DNA of 64,000 nt, taken from contig OX365948.1 in assembly GCA_947247005.1 (NCBI GenBank), positions 41,296,601 to 41,360,600 of the forward strand, in the 5' to 3' direction. The stretch comes from Spisula solida. Taxonomy: Eukaryota > Mollusca > Bivalvia > Venerida > Mactridae. Below the pieces are notes generated by a model. That model had not been told where the DNA came from. It saw only the letters and a list, made by a program, of their open reading frames with translations, and did not search any database. This document shows, piece by piece, positions 51,014 through 63,785 of this stretch. The stretch's first letter is position 1. Each line of letters starts with the position of its first letter. Both the position numbers and the translations under genes were made by a program.

Positions 51014-52787
51014 TTTATAATCTCTTATGCTGAATTAATGCATATTTTTGAAACATTCCAAAACAGAAGTTCCAAATGTTTACTTTAATGCATGTATATT
51101 GCTTAATCCCCAGGCGGGGAACAAGGAGGTGGACCCCTTTAAAGGACATTTAAACCTCAAAGACAAATAGCTGGTTGGACTCCTTTCTGAGAAAATCGCT
51201 GATGAAAATTTCAGAATTTTAAAAAAATCTTGAATTTCAATTTTGAAGTCACTTTATACTATACCACATAAAATAAATAATAATTTGAGAAGTTTTAATA
51301 GACTTAATCTCTAAGTTATGATGTTCTAAATTCTGAAATATTTAGAAGCTTCTATACACAGTAAAAATATTAAATTTTAAATATGATGAAAATATATTGG
51401 CACTAGTATGTACTATTTCTCCCATTTAAACTATTCTCTAGACACAATTTGTTAAATCTAATTGTATTTATAAGTATTATATTCTTTATATTTCTATTAG
51501 AAATGTAATAATCTAAGATCTACGACATACACTGAACAATCCGTCAAAAATGGATATAAAAATTCTAAATCAAAATTTCAAGATTATTTCTCACGGTTCA
51601 GAAAATATTTCCTAAGCTTTAAGTTAATTATAAGTCTTTTCAAGAATCTATTTAACATGTGTAAGACATTTCAGTCTTGGAAATTTGACCAGGAAATATA
51701 CCAATTGTAATAATCGAAAAAAAAAATGCATTTGATATCATTCTGCTAAAATCATGAAGTACCACATCTATACAGCATTCTATAAAAACTTAATTCATTC
51801 AGAACAAAAACTGAACACTCTGTGATTTGTGTGTGTAACAAACTTAACGACTGAAAGACAGTGTAGTTTCTGTAGAGAGACAATAAATATGCGCACTGCA
51901 TTATCAACTATTAGCAGGCCTAGCATTCTTGCTTAGATGTGCTCTAAGGGAGCCAACTTGTATAAAATCATATCACTAAGCTTGTTGGAGTTGCTTCCCT
52001 TTAAACAATTCAAAAACTCATATTTCTTAGAAAACGATCAATATAAGCTATAATCAATTGCAATTTTCCCCTAAGTGAGGCTTTTGATTGCTATCTTCTT
52101 ATAAAGCTATTTATTTGATTGCTCAAGTGGCTTATTTTCCTCCATAAAATAATGGATATACAGAAAAAATATACATGTCTGAAGTCTACGAACAAATCAA
52201 GTATAATGAAGTATGAAATATTACAGCATGTTACAAAGATTGTTGCTATAATATCAGAGACAATTAATCATTTGGAAATTCAAGATGTAAATAATATCAA
52301 ACCTATGTTTTTGTCAAAAACACGTGTTTCATTATAAAAAGGTTAAATTGTCACTTTATAATCCTGTGTTAATATGACAAATGAATTGATTAATATCATA
52401 CTTATGTTTTGTTCTAAAACTTATTTTTTTAAAAAAAAGTTGAATTATCAATTACTAAAATGCATTCATGACGAAAAAAAATGTACTTCCTTATTTACTA
52501 AGAAATAAATAAGTTATGATTTCTATTTAGGTACACAATGTATACATTATTGTAAAATTATTTAAAAATACCCAGTTTTTATCAAACATGTTTTGTCTGC
52601 AATCAAGCGATGATTAAATCATAATTTATTGGACTGATGGTTGCTTTGAGTAATTTTTTTTTGTCCTGTTATTATTGGTATCATACCTAGGCCTTAAAGA
52701 GGGTACCCTGTTTAGGGGATCGTGTGTGGAAAGGCGGCACTATCAAGACTCCGCACTATCAGGACTTGGGTTTTGACAGTATAGAAG

Positions 52788-52990
52788 CAGAGTCATTAAT
52801 AGTTCATAAACATTGAAAGTTCATAAACATTAATAGTTCATAAACATTGAAAGTTAATAAACATTGATAGTTCATAAACATTGATAGTTCATAAAAATGC
52901 ATAGTTCATAAACATTGATAGTTTATAAACACTGATAGTTCATAAACAGTGATAGTTCATGAACATTGATAGTTCATAAACATTAACTTG
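52788..52990. repeat. 18-bp tandem array
   Basis: About eleven copies of AACATTGATAGTTCATAA. Confidence 0.95.
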
Positions 52991-53405
52991 GCACGCTAAC
53001 ATTTATTTTTACAAAGGTATCATTGTTTGAGTAATGCATTTTAAGAGCAAAGTACAGAAAAAGCATATTGAAGCCAGTATTCCATGACTGTGTGTACATG
53101 TTCAACATGTGTGATCAGAATCCGTGCTCCGTACGCACAAAATTTGCAATTGATTCACAAACATAAAATATATAGGAGCAATAGAAAATCGCTTGATGAA
53201 ATTTTGCGCATACACAGCACGGTTATGGAACACGCTTGCGGAACACACACAACTGTCATAGGTTTGTGGAATACCAGCTGTTTTAGAGCATTTTAAAGTT
53301 TATTTCTAGATACATCTCATACATGTATGTAAGTGTTAATTAAAACATGAAAATTAAAGTATAAATATGCATATACCATGATCAATAAGTATGGTAACAA
53401 CTTAC

Positions 53406-53432
53406 TATCCCTGACCATAGCTAGTCGAGGTC
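53406..53432 (-). CDS. Lar: LAR receptor phosphatase, 27-nt microexon ending Ig1
   Basis: A 27-base exon lies between a good acceptor (ATTTGCAG) and a near-consensus donor (GTAAGTTG). It is entered in phase 1 and left in phase 1. In that frame it reads PRLAMVRD plus the first base of a codon, which the next exon completes as Lys, giving ...VRDKDLQGYP. This aligns with the last strand of Ig1 and the Ig1-Ig2 linker of LAR proteins (vertebrate form RLTVLRED followed by GFP). The other two frames either contain a stop or do not join the next exon. The rest of Ig1 and the signal peptide must lie upstream, beyond the window. Because the exon is symmetric, skipping it would keep the frame but remove the last Ig1 strand. 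The call rests on splice sites and a short match. Confidence 0.72.
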
Positions 53433-53439
53433 CTGCAAA

Positions 53440-53768
53440 TAATAAATTTTTAATCCAACTAATTTATTCATTATAATTTATTCATTATAATCATATAAAT
53501 TTAAATCCAATTTATTTATTCATTATAATCCTATAAATTTTAAATCCAATTAATTTATTCATTATAACCATATAAACTTTAATTCCATTTAATTTATTCA
53601 TTATATCATATAAATTTTAAATCCAATTAATTTACTTATTATAATCATATAAATTTTAAATGCATTTAATTCATTTATTATAATCATATAAATTTTAAAT
53701 GCAACTAATTCATTCATTAGAATCCTATAAATTTTGAATCCAACTAATTTATTCATTATAATCACCTA
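53440..53768. repeat. AT-rich array, unit about 39 bp, adjacent to the microexon acceptor
   Basis: Eight or so units of TAATTTATTCATTATAATCA plus TATAAATTTTAAATCCA begin about 10 bases upstream of the acceptor of the 27-nt exon. The array therefore occupies the usual branch-point region. Confidence 0.93.
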
Positions 53769-54486
53769 CCTATGTCTATTGGCAAGTCTGATATTAATTG
53801 AACAATCATTAAATTACCTCCCTTTGTTTACGTGAGTTGGGAAGAATTGGTATTCTGTGAAACATGCGGAAATTCCTACGATCAATAATAACGAAAACTT
53901 CAAGAAAGCTAAGGGTGAAGCCAAAATGTCTTTTATTTTGATTTTCTTTGTCTAATTATTTTATGCATCATTTAACAGGTTTAACAGTTTGACTGATCTG
54001 GGAGTTTAGAGGTTTGTGATCATTTGAATTATTTAAATATTCTCTTAGCGCCATAGCAACCAACGGAAATTATTAATTAATTTAAAATCCTGAGCAGCAA
54101 TATTTAAAGAAACATTGACGCAAAGTGTCTCATGAATTTTATGATGTATAGTCTCTTATGTATATATTAACCTCTCATACCCTCGTGGCCATGAATAACA
54201 TCAGGAATGAGGTGTAGGCAGTGATTAATAATGGAAAAACTTGTTTGTTTACCTAAACTTACTTTTTCAATTTTTGAACTAATTGATTATCTATGTTTGA
54301 GAGCGAGCTTGTGCAAAACATCATACACGGGAACTCGATTTTTAAATTCTCATACAAAAGACTGGCAAAACATAGGGTCTGAATGGAATCAGCACCCTTG
54401 TTACCTCGTTTCTGAGGTGTATGCTGTTACAATTCCAAAGGTCTGCATCTTGAGCAGTACCAGCCCTTCTGCAAACACACCATCAT

Positions 54487-54719
54487 GGTACTGTTTCATC
54501 AAAGCATTTACGGAAATCGTAAACTTGCGATCAAATTTAAATATTTTTGTAATGTTTTTTTAATTATAAGGCGGTGGAAATGGAGCTGCAATGCTTATAA
54601 TGATAAGTTTATCCTACAAACCATATCCATCACCAATTTGCAGTTGTTAAAGATTTATAAAGAATTTAAATTTGAACGTAACATTAAGATGTTTGTAAGT
54701 GCTTTGATAAATCAGTACC
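54487..54719. mobile_element. Fold-back element family X, copy 2, with CAT target duplication
   Basis: GGTACTG...CAGTACC ends enclose arms very similar to the 48014 copy, and CAT directly flanks both sides (54484-54486 and 54720-54722). The surrounding sequence (54300-54830) is slightly GC-richer and not recognised. Confidence 0.85.
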
Positions 54720-55382
54720 CATGTGTCACCAGGGATCACTACCCAGGGATTGACCTTCCCAGAACTCTGCCCGATGATAATGAAGCACATGTGAGCACCC
54801 TACAAACGCTAACTGGGACATGATAGATAAATTTTGACAACAGTCGTTGACAAATATCTTTTAATCAATTCATAGTAACATTTCTAGGATTGAGGCACTC
54901 AGCATTCCGAAAATTAATTGACATCTTGGCATAAACAGATGAAGATCTATTAAAGGAATCCATACAAATGACAAAAAAATCCATCACCTGCCAAGAGGAG
55001 CGTTTATCTCCAAGATGCCATCCAATTCCTATACCAGTCCTCAACTTTTCTTAAATGATTTTACAATACTGCGATATGTCCCCCCCCCCCCCCTCCTAAA
55101 GCCAGCAGCCGCTGATAGAGCAATGTGGAAATGACATAATGTAAAAATTACAACCTTTTAGCTTAAACTCCCCTATCCAAATAATCTATTATTAGCCAAC
55201 AAATAATTTTACAGGAGAAAAAGAGAAGCACGAAGTTTGCATTGATACGACAAGCAAGGACAGTTTGATTTCAGCTAGACAACGTAATCACATACTGTTA
55301 CATGCTATTCTCTGTTTTATTGTCGATCTTGCACATTTTTTATACTATAATCAATGACAATACTGTATAGCGCTTTTTTCTG

Positions 55383-56300
55383 GAGTTTTGTTCACAGTCT
55401 AGGACAATTATCGTCCAGAGAAGACCAGTCTACCTCATGGTGACGCTTTTGTACAGTTTTCTGTAGAGTGGTCCAGATAAGCACAGGCTACCTTGTGGAG
55501 GTGCTTTAGCAAGGTTTAGAGACGCCCAGTCTACCTCATGGTCATGCTTTTGCACAGAATTCTGCAGCAAGGTTTAGAGAAGCCCAGTCTATCTCATGGT
55601 CATACTTTTGGACAGAATTCTGCAGCAAGGTTTAGAGAAGCCCAGTCTATCTCATGGTCATGCTTTTGTTCAGATTTCTGTAGCACGGCTCAGAGAAGCC
55701 CAGTCTACCTCATGGTCATGCTTTTGTTTAGATTTCTGTAGCACGGCTCAGAGACACCCAGTCTACCTCATGGTCATGCTTTTGTTCAGATTTCTGTAGC
55801 ACGGTTCAGAGACGCCCAGTCTACCTCATGGTCATGCTTTTGTTCAGATTTCTGCAGCACGGCTGAGAGACGCCCAGTCTACCTCATGGTCATGCTTTTG
55901 TTCAGATTTCTGTAGCACGGTTCAGAGAAGCCCAGTCTACCTCATGGTCATGCTTTTGTTCAGATTTCTGTAGCACGGTTCAGAGAAGCCCAGTCTACCT
56001 CATGGTCATGCTTTTGCACAAAATTCTGTAGCACGGTTCAGAGAAGCCCAGTCTACCTCATGGTCATGCTTTTGTTCAGATTTCTGTAGCACAGTTCAGA
56101 GAAGCCCAGTCTACCTCATGGTCATGCTTTTGTTCAGATTTCTGTAGCACAGTTCAGAGAAGCCCAGTCTACCTCATGGTCATGCTTTTGTTCAGATTTC
56201 TGTAGCAAGGTTCAGAGACGCCCAGTCTACCTCATGGTCATGCTTTTGTTCAGATTTCTGTAGCACGGCTCAGAGACGCCTAGTCTACCTTGTGTACAAA
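55383..56300. repeat. 57-bp tandem array
   Basis: About fifteen units of GCCCAGTCTACCTCATGGTC with TTTTGTTCAGATTTCTGTAG and CACGGTTCAGAGA. The unit length is a multiple of three, so frames such as 55538-55799 stay open. Confidence 0.95.
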
Positions 56301-56639
56301 TTTCTGCAGCTCGGTCAGTTTACGTGTCAACAGATTTTGCAGCAACGCCTTTGGGTTATATACATTATATTGAAATCAAGGTTCTAAATGAAGGTAGCAA
56401 CACCACAGAACAATTGGCAGTAAACTGTAACATAACTTATTTTGACAGATAAATGCATTTGTAGACAGAAGTTTTGGAATAACCCTTAACTCAATAATTC
56501 CCTACTCTATTTACTTGCAGCATCATTAGATAAATTGCAACTCCTTACCAGTTATTTGTTTTACACCCCAATAAAATATTTGCATTGAAATTAGGTAAAT
56601 GCTGCATCTTCATGGAGTTATAGAAGACCTGTCAATTAT

Positions 56640-57912
56640 ACATGTCAATAAAAGCTCCGCGAGTCGCAAGTGTCGCCTGACGAAATGCAAATTTGTCATG
56701 GAAAACAATCCAGTATTGGGCTACATATCAGACTCACAAGAGCTCTCTAGTCATCTGAACTAAAAACGACAAAGCGATGCTCTGGACAAAACTAGAGTTA
56801 TGATTCTTGCGCACTGCACTTCATGTCACAGCAAAGAAACATGCATTCCTATTTTTGAGTCATTAATAGTTATGGTGACAAAGTTATGCCACGGACAAGA
56901 AATGCTTATAAAATCAATCAAAGGGAAAAAATTGAAAAATGGCACAAGGTAGAGTTACGTTTCTTGTGTACTGCACTTGGACTTTTGGTAAGAAACATGC
57001 ATACCAAGTTTCAAGTCATTCAACCTCATGGTGACAAAGTTATCCTCCGGACAAGAAATGCTCAAATTAAATCAATCTAAGGGAAATAATTCAAAAACTA
57101 TGACAGGTAGAGTTATGGTTCTTGCGCACTACACTCCGGCTTATTGCAAGAAACATGCCTATCAGTTCTTGAGTCATTTGAACGTTAGGTGACAAAGTTA
57201 TGCTCCGGACAAGAAATGCTGTAATAAAATCAATCAAAGGGAAATAATTCAAAAACTATGACAGGTAGAGTTATGGTTCTTGCACACTGCACTTCGGCTA
57301 ATTGCAAGAAACATGCATACCAAATCTAGAGTCATTTGAACTTAAGGTGACAAAGTTATGCTCCGGACAAGAAATGCTCAAATAAAATCAATCTAAGGGA
57401 AATAATTCAAAAACTATGACAGGTAGAGTTATGGTTCTTGCGCACTGCACTCCGGCTTATTGCAAGAAACATGCCTATCAATTCTTGAGTCATTTGAACG
57501 TTAGGTGACAAAGTTATGCTCCGGACAAGAAATGCTGTAATAAAATCAATCAAAGGGAAATAATTCAAAAACTATGACAGGTAGAGTTATGGTTCTTGCA
57601 CACTGCACTTCGGCTAATTGCAAGAAACATGCATACCAAATCTAGAGTCATTTGAACTTAAGGTGACAAAGTTATGCTCCGGACAAGAAATGCTCAAATA
57701 AAATCAATCAAAGGGAAATAATTCAAAAACTATGACAGGTAGAGTTATGGTTCTTGCGCACTGCACTCCGGCTTATTGCAGGAAACATGCATACCAATTC
57801 TTGAGTCATTTGAACTTAAGGTGACAAAGTTATGCTCCGGACAAGCAATTTGTGACGCCGCCGCCACCGCCGCCGCCGCCAAAGTAACACCTATATGTCG
57901 CCTTTTCAGGCG
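56640..57912. mobile_element. Dispersed element with internal array of about 155-bp units
   Basis: It starts near GTGTCGCCTGACGAAATGCA and ends near CCTTTTCAGGCGACAC, giving inverted ends TGTCGCCTGA / TCAGGCGACA. Inside are six or seven units marked by GGACAAGAAATGC. Units at about 57090-57400 and 57407-57717 are near-identical as a 317-bp pair. It closes with a CCGCCGCCGCC trinucleotide run at 57855-57882. Confidence 0.8.
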
Positions 57913-58210
57913 ACACAAAAAACACCTGCAGCTGAGACGTTAAAACCACCTGCAGCTGAGACCTATTCGGGTAGCTTGTGAAAAACACCTGCAGCTGAGA
58001 CGTATTTGGGTCGCTTGTGAAAAACACCTGCAGCTGAGACGTATTCGGGTTGCTTGTGAAAAACACCTGCAGCTGAGACGTATTTGGGTTACTTGTGAAA
58101 AACACCTGTAGCTGAGACGTGTTTGAGTTGCTTGTGAAAAACACCCGCAGCTGAGACGTATTGGGGTTGCTTGTGAAAAACACCTGCAGCTGAGACGTAT
58201 TCAGGTTGTA
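57913..58210. repeat. 39-bp tandem array
   Basis: Seven to eight units of AAAACACCTGCAGCTGAGAC plus GTATTCGGGTTGCTTGTGA, starting directly at the edge of the preceding element. Confidence 0.94.
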
Positions 58211-58889
58211 TCTGCATGGGTACATATAGTAGACGTGTCAACTGTGACTGTGATGATGTAATTAAGGTGTAAAAACCAGGAGTAACTAAGACATATCGTG
58301 TAAGTACAGTTCAACTTCGCCAGGGAAGGGGGCAGGGGTTAGTCCCCTGTTTAACAACAACAACAATGTCTTTTAATCAATATCTCCAATATATCCCCGC
58401 ATCCAATTTATTTACATGACAACAGCACCTCAACCCTTGATATGATTAGAATTACTATGCAGGATGCTGCTTTGAAGATTGTGCATTGTATTTTGACAGG
58501 TATCTAAATAATTCTAGTAAAGTTACCCAACACAGTTCGCGGAATGTTCGCAGACTGAACGTTTAAATTAGTGATGTCACCAAAAGTTGTCGGGGAGCCT
58601 GGGAAATTATTTATCAAGGACAGGAAATCCTCGCAAAGCTAGAGTCTGGTACTTCTAGCGAGCCAAGATAATTTGATAAAGACTTCAGTTATACCTTATT
58701 TTACTGGGGACTTTTCTTGCAGTAGATAGGAGATGGTGCATAATTTATGAATATCTATCAGGAGTACCATTGAGACGATCCTAGAGGCATTAAAAGAGAC
58801 TGCTTTCTCGTTATATTGAATCAAAGAATTGTATTGCCTTAAAACAAGTTGCACACCTCTCGGTGACTACTGTCGGCAAATATATCAGT

Positions 58890-59130
58890 TACGGTGGTGG
58901 ACAAAACTATTGATGACATTGGTGGGCAAAACTATTGATGACATTGGTGGGTAAAACTATTGGAGACCCTGCAGGGCAAAACTATTGGCGATCGTGGTGG
59001 GCAAATCTATTGGCGAATGTGATGGGCAAAACTATTGGTGACCGTGGTGGGCAAAACTATTGGAGACCATTTAGGGCAAAACTATTGGTGACCGTGGCGG
59101 GAAAAACTATTAGTGATCTTGTTAAGCAAT
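58890..59130. repeat. Minisatellite, unit about 26 bp
   Basis: About ten units of GGTGGGCAAAACTATTGGTG with a variable 5-6-base end. Confidence 0.92.
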
Positions 59131-60289
59131 AGGTTCATCAGCAGCTACCCCAAAGTACAAGAGTAAAAATGGATGAGCAATATGCCGCCTTTAACAAAAT
59201 GGCTGACCAAGTATTACATATGGCCGCCAGGACTTAGAATCAGAAACAAACATAATCAAGCCAGCAATACAGATTAATCAATAGCTGTTAATTGGTAGTC
59301 GGCCTCTTAAATATGCAAATATTCCGAGGTGACTACAGGCCTAGACAATGAGACTAGCATTAACTTAGATAGTGCATCGCCATATCGGTAACAAAATATT
59401 CTTGCCAATGCCGAGACTTTAAGAAACAGAACATCCGACATTTCACAAAACAAAACAGACATAAAAGTGTCTTACACAAGTATTATTGTACAGCATGGAG
59501 ATTACAATATTACTTTTGTTTGAGGGTCGCTGTCTTAGTGCCTGTCATTGAGAACGTAAACTGTAGCACCTATAGCGTGATTGTACGACTTGAGAATTAG
59601 GTTACCAACGGAGACAAAATTTGCTGTGCATCTAATTCAATAAGTGTAAAATTGATTCCCACTGTATTGCACAACAAACTAGTATTCCAACCGTCTGAAG
59701 GCAGCATCGTAACTGTAGTAATTATGTAATCAAATTATAAACAATGCAAGCATGGAGGCAAAATTTGTTATGAAGAATTGAAGAACTCTATTGTTGCAGG
59801 TGATGGATTAACACAAACTAGTGTTTTCCCGTAGGCCAGTTCAATGGCTTGTCAGTCAGGTGAGTTGGTATCATATTCTCCCAAGTATTGAACACATTAT
59901 CAACAACCGAAAATCGTTACCATTAAGTGAAGTAAGACTTGCAAGCAATACAAAAGCAGTCTGTGAATTTAGAATTTGAAACTACTTGCTCAAATCAGCA
60001 AAAGTGTATAGTTTTCCTTTATAGTCTATGTATACATATTTCCTGCTGAAGTTACTTGCCCAAACAAACAAAAATTGCTTGTCCCGGACAACCTGACAAG
60101 TCCTCAGCTGGTTTGCAGCAGTAACCGGAGGTGGATGCATCCTTAGATTACACAGTGTTAAGGCAATTTCCAAGTCTCCAATGACTCAATTGGGTATGGC
60201 CATATTCTTTTGTCATCTTTTCACGATTTTTTGCATCTAACTTTTTCTGCGAATCTTCTCCCATTTATAACAATACACTGCTGCTTGTA

Positions 60290-60388
60290 ATACTCGGGCA
60301 CATACGGTATATTGCTTGTACATTGACTGCACAGGTGGGGGCCAATACGGTATATTACTTGTACATTGACTGCACAGGTGGGGGGGCC
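60290..60388. repeat. Two-copy repeat, unit about 50 bp
   Basis: TACGGTATATTGCTTGTACA and TTGACTGCACAGGTGGGGG are present twice. Confidence 0.9.
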
Positions 60389-62099
60389 GACTCAATGACT
60401 CTTAATTGTCATGCAAGCTATAATACTTCATACAAGTATCATCGTAATGATAGATTGTAAAGTTTATAATCACTTTAATGAAATTACCAATGGGAAATGA
60501 TATTCTGTATTCAATTAATTACATGCAATGAATTGAAGCGCTTATCAAAGACTGTTTTCATGGAAAATGCCAGATATTCTGTATTCAATTCATCATATAC
60601 AATAAATTGAGGCCCTTATCAAAGACTGTTTTCATGGAAAATGCCCTCAGGTGATGTCATTGCATGCCTCAATCTAAAAGTACTATGATTGTAAATCCTT
60701 TAGCTGTACATTGTATATATATAATTCTGTTGAATGAAAAGAATTATTTACTTCATATCGATTCATGCATGTTTAAAAGTCAATTTTTTTTTTTAACTTA
60801 TATTTATTTTCTTATATCTGATGGCATAATGCGCCCAGGATGATGTGATAGGCAGGAAAATTTGGTATATTCCACAAAGGTGGAGTACAACTAGACTTGT
60901 AACCCTGACATTCTCAGCTTATTAAACAAGATAATCACATTTTTGTCCAAAATTCTAACAGGGTCTGGACCACAGTGATCCTGCCATTTTGGTCTGAGTA
61001 TATAGTGCCATTTGCCTCAGTATTGACAATGTAAATTTGACTGAAGGACATAAATTGTTTTTTGCATTGACGCTGTCATATAAATTCAAACTTAAAACAA
61101 CCTAAACATTTCCCTATTTACCGCAAGTGCAACAATGCACTGATATTTTAATGCATCATTTACATAAAATCGACGAAAGAATATCCTCTTCTTGTTTTGG
61201 GTGCCAAATGCATAAAACAAATATTCATGTAAATTAGCAAAATCATTAACCATCCGTAGAATACAATACAATCCGAATCTTGCGACATCAAAATTTAATG
61301 ATTTTAGAATTTTCTCTTTCTACAATGGGAACCAAATGTATGAAGTACAGACAGCATAATATATTTGTTTTGGCACCAAATTACGTGTACCAGACATTGG
61401 TAGCTTATCTGCTATTGAACTCATAATTTCAATGTTCCAAAATTGACATCATCACACTAAAATTGAAGAAACATTTTGCCTGCTGTTAAATGTACAACCT
61501 GTTTTTGGCATGAATATTGATATGTTTATACATTTCCACATTTCAGACAACTTTGAAAATAGAGAGCACTTTACCATAGGTCAGGCATTTATATATGTAT
61601 TTTAAAACTAATGCTATAAAATCATTAATATTTGTGGCAGATTTAATTTCATGGATTTCATGAATGAGCTAAACCACGAAATTACATCCCCAATGAATAG
61701 TTATACCAATAAATATATACATGTATATATTAAGTTTACAGTGGCTGCAATACTTGCTTTCAAGTTCAGTCAGGAATAAGACTTTGGAGTTTTTGGGAAG
61801 TTTACTCAAATTAATAAAGCAATTATTATATCTGTTTGATTTTTGAAAGATTTCTGATGATTTGTGTGAATTTTGACATTTCCATTTTTCATGAAATCCG
61901 AAATCCTTGAAATTACGTCCCCACAAATGGACTTTTTTCATCACAACCACCAAATTATATCCCATTGAAATGATTTCACAGAACTGAAACTATTTTAACA
62001 CAATGACGACTTTAGACAGTCTTGCCGGTGAGGTGTCCCCTATCTGTACACAGCAAACCTTCCATAAATAATAAGAGCCTATTATAAGAGCATGCCATT

Positions 62100-62635
62100 T
62101 TGTATAGAACGCTGATTCTGGCAACCAAAGGCATGGATGTTTTAAGGCATTGTGCCACTTTGGGAAGAATGCCAATTCTGAAAACCATAAGGCATGGATG
62201 TTGCAAGGCACCATGCCAATTTGCATAGAATGCCGATTCTGACAACCACAAGGCATGAATGTTGCAAGGCATCGTGCCATTTTGGGTAGAATGCAAATTC
62301 TGGTGACCATGAGGTATGAATGTTGCATGGTCATGTGCCATTTTGCATAGAATGCTCGGGTTCCAATGACCATGAGGTATGAATGTTGTATGGTCATGTA
62401 CCATTTTGCATAGAATGCCCGGGTTCCAATGACCATGAGGCATGAATGTTGCATGGTCATGTGCCATTTTGCATAGAATGCCCGGGTTCCAATGACCATG
62501 AGGCATGAATGTTGTATGGTCATGTACCATTTTGCATAGAATGCCCGGGTTCCAATGACCATGAGGCATGAATGTTGTATGGTCATGTGCCATTTTGCAT
62601 AGAATGCCCGGGTTCCAATGACCATGAGGCATGTA
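62100..62635. repeat. Tandem array with 61-63-bp units
   Basis: About nine units. The right half is homogeneous with a 63-bp period (GACCATGAGGCATGAATGTT, CATTTTGCATAGAATGCCCG). The left half is older and diverged. It shares a core with the adjacent 42-bp array. Confidence 0.94.
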
Positions 62636-63785
62636 TGTATGGTGCCATTGTGTCATTGACTGAGCAAAATGCAAGGATCTTGGGCGCCATTTTGTCATTG
62701 ACCGAGCGAAAGGCATGGATGTTGGGCGCCATTTTGTTGCCATTGACCAAGCGAAAGGCATGTATGTTGGGTGCCATATTGTCATTGACCAAGTCAAAGG
62801 CATGTATGTTGGGTGCCTTTTGCCATTGACCAAGTCAAAGGCATGTATGTTGGGTGCCATTTTGTCATTGACCGAGTCAAAGGCATGTATGTTGGGTGCC
62901 ATTTTGTCATTGACCGAGTCAAAGGCATGTATGTTGTGTGCCACTTTGTCATTGACCGAGCCAAAGGCATGTATGTTGGGTGCCATTTTGTCATTGACCA
63001 AGTCAAAGGCATGTATGTTGGGTGCCATTTTGTCATTGATCTAGCCAAAGGCATGAATGTTGGGTGCCATTGTGTCATTGACTGAGTGAAGGGCATGTAT
63101 GTTGGGTGCCATTTTGTCATTGACCAAGTCAAAGGCAAGGATGTTGGGTGCCATTTTGTCATTGACCAAGCGAAAGGCATGTATGTTGGGTGCCATTTTG
63201 TCATTGACCGAGTCAAAGGCATGGATGTTGGGCGCCATTTTGTCATTGACCAAGCGAAAGGCATGTATGTTGGGTGCCATTTTGTCATTGATCTAGCCAA
63301 AGGCATGAATGTTGGGTGCCATTGTGTCATTGACTGAGTGAAGGGCATGTATGTTGGGTGCCATTTTGTCATTGACCAAGTCAAAGGCAAGGATGTTGGG
63401 TGCCATTTTGTCATTGACCGAGTCAAAGGCATGGTTGTTGGGTGCCATTTTGTCATTGACCAAGTCAATTGCATTGATGTTGGGCGCCATTTTGTCATTG
63501 ACCGAGCCAAAGGCATGTATGTTGGGTGCCATGTTGTCATTGACCGAGCCAAAGGCAAGGATGTTGGTTGCCATTTTGTCATTGACTGAGTCAATTGCAT
63601 GGATGTTGGGCACCATTTTGTCATTGACCGAGTCAAAGGCATGGATGTTGGTGCCATTTTGTCATTGACCGAGTCAAAGGCATGGATGTTGGGCGCCATT
63701 TTGTCATTGACCGAGTCAAAGGCATGGATGTTGGGTGCCATTTTGTCATTGATCGAGCGAAAGGCATGGATGTTGGGCGCCATAC
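62636..63785. repeat. 42-bp tandem array, about 27 copies
   Basis: Units of GTCATTGACCGAGTCAAAGG and CATGTATGTTGGGTGCCATTTT. Forty-two is a multiple of three and several frames lack stops, so frames of up to about 330 codons appear on both strands. They are products of periodicity. Longer blocks of five to seven units also recur (62990-63120 and 63245-63370). Confidence 0.96.

Larger units (their letters stand above)
48536..53405 (-). other. Lar: Intron between the Ig1 microexon and Ig2 (4,870 bp)
   Basis: It contains the 24-bp array at 48975-49335, a 47-bp duplication near 50920 and the 18-bp array at 52788-52990. The remaining sequence is AT-rich with nothing recognisable. Confidence 0.75.

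Noticed and set aside
54231..54823. Plus-strand frames of 110-112 codons
   Set aside because: They run through the fold-back element at 54487-54719, so they cannot be an intact gene. The flanks are not recognised.
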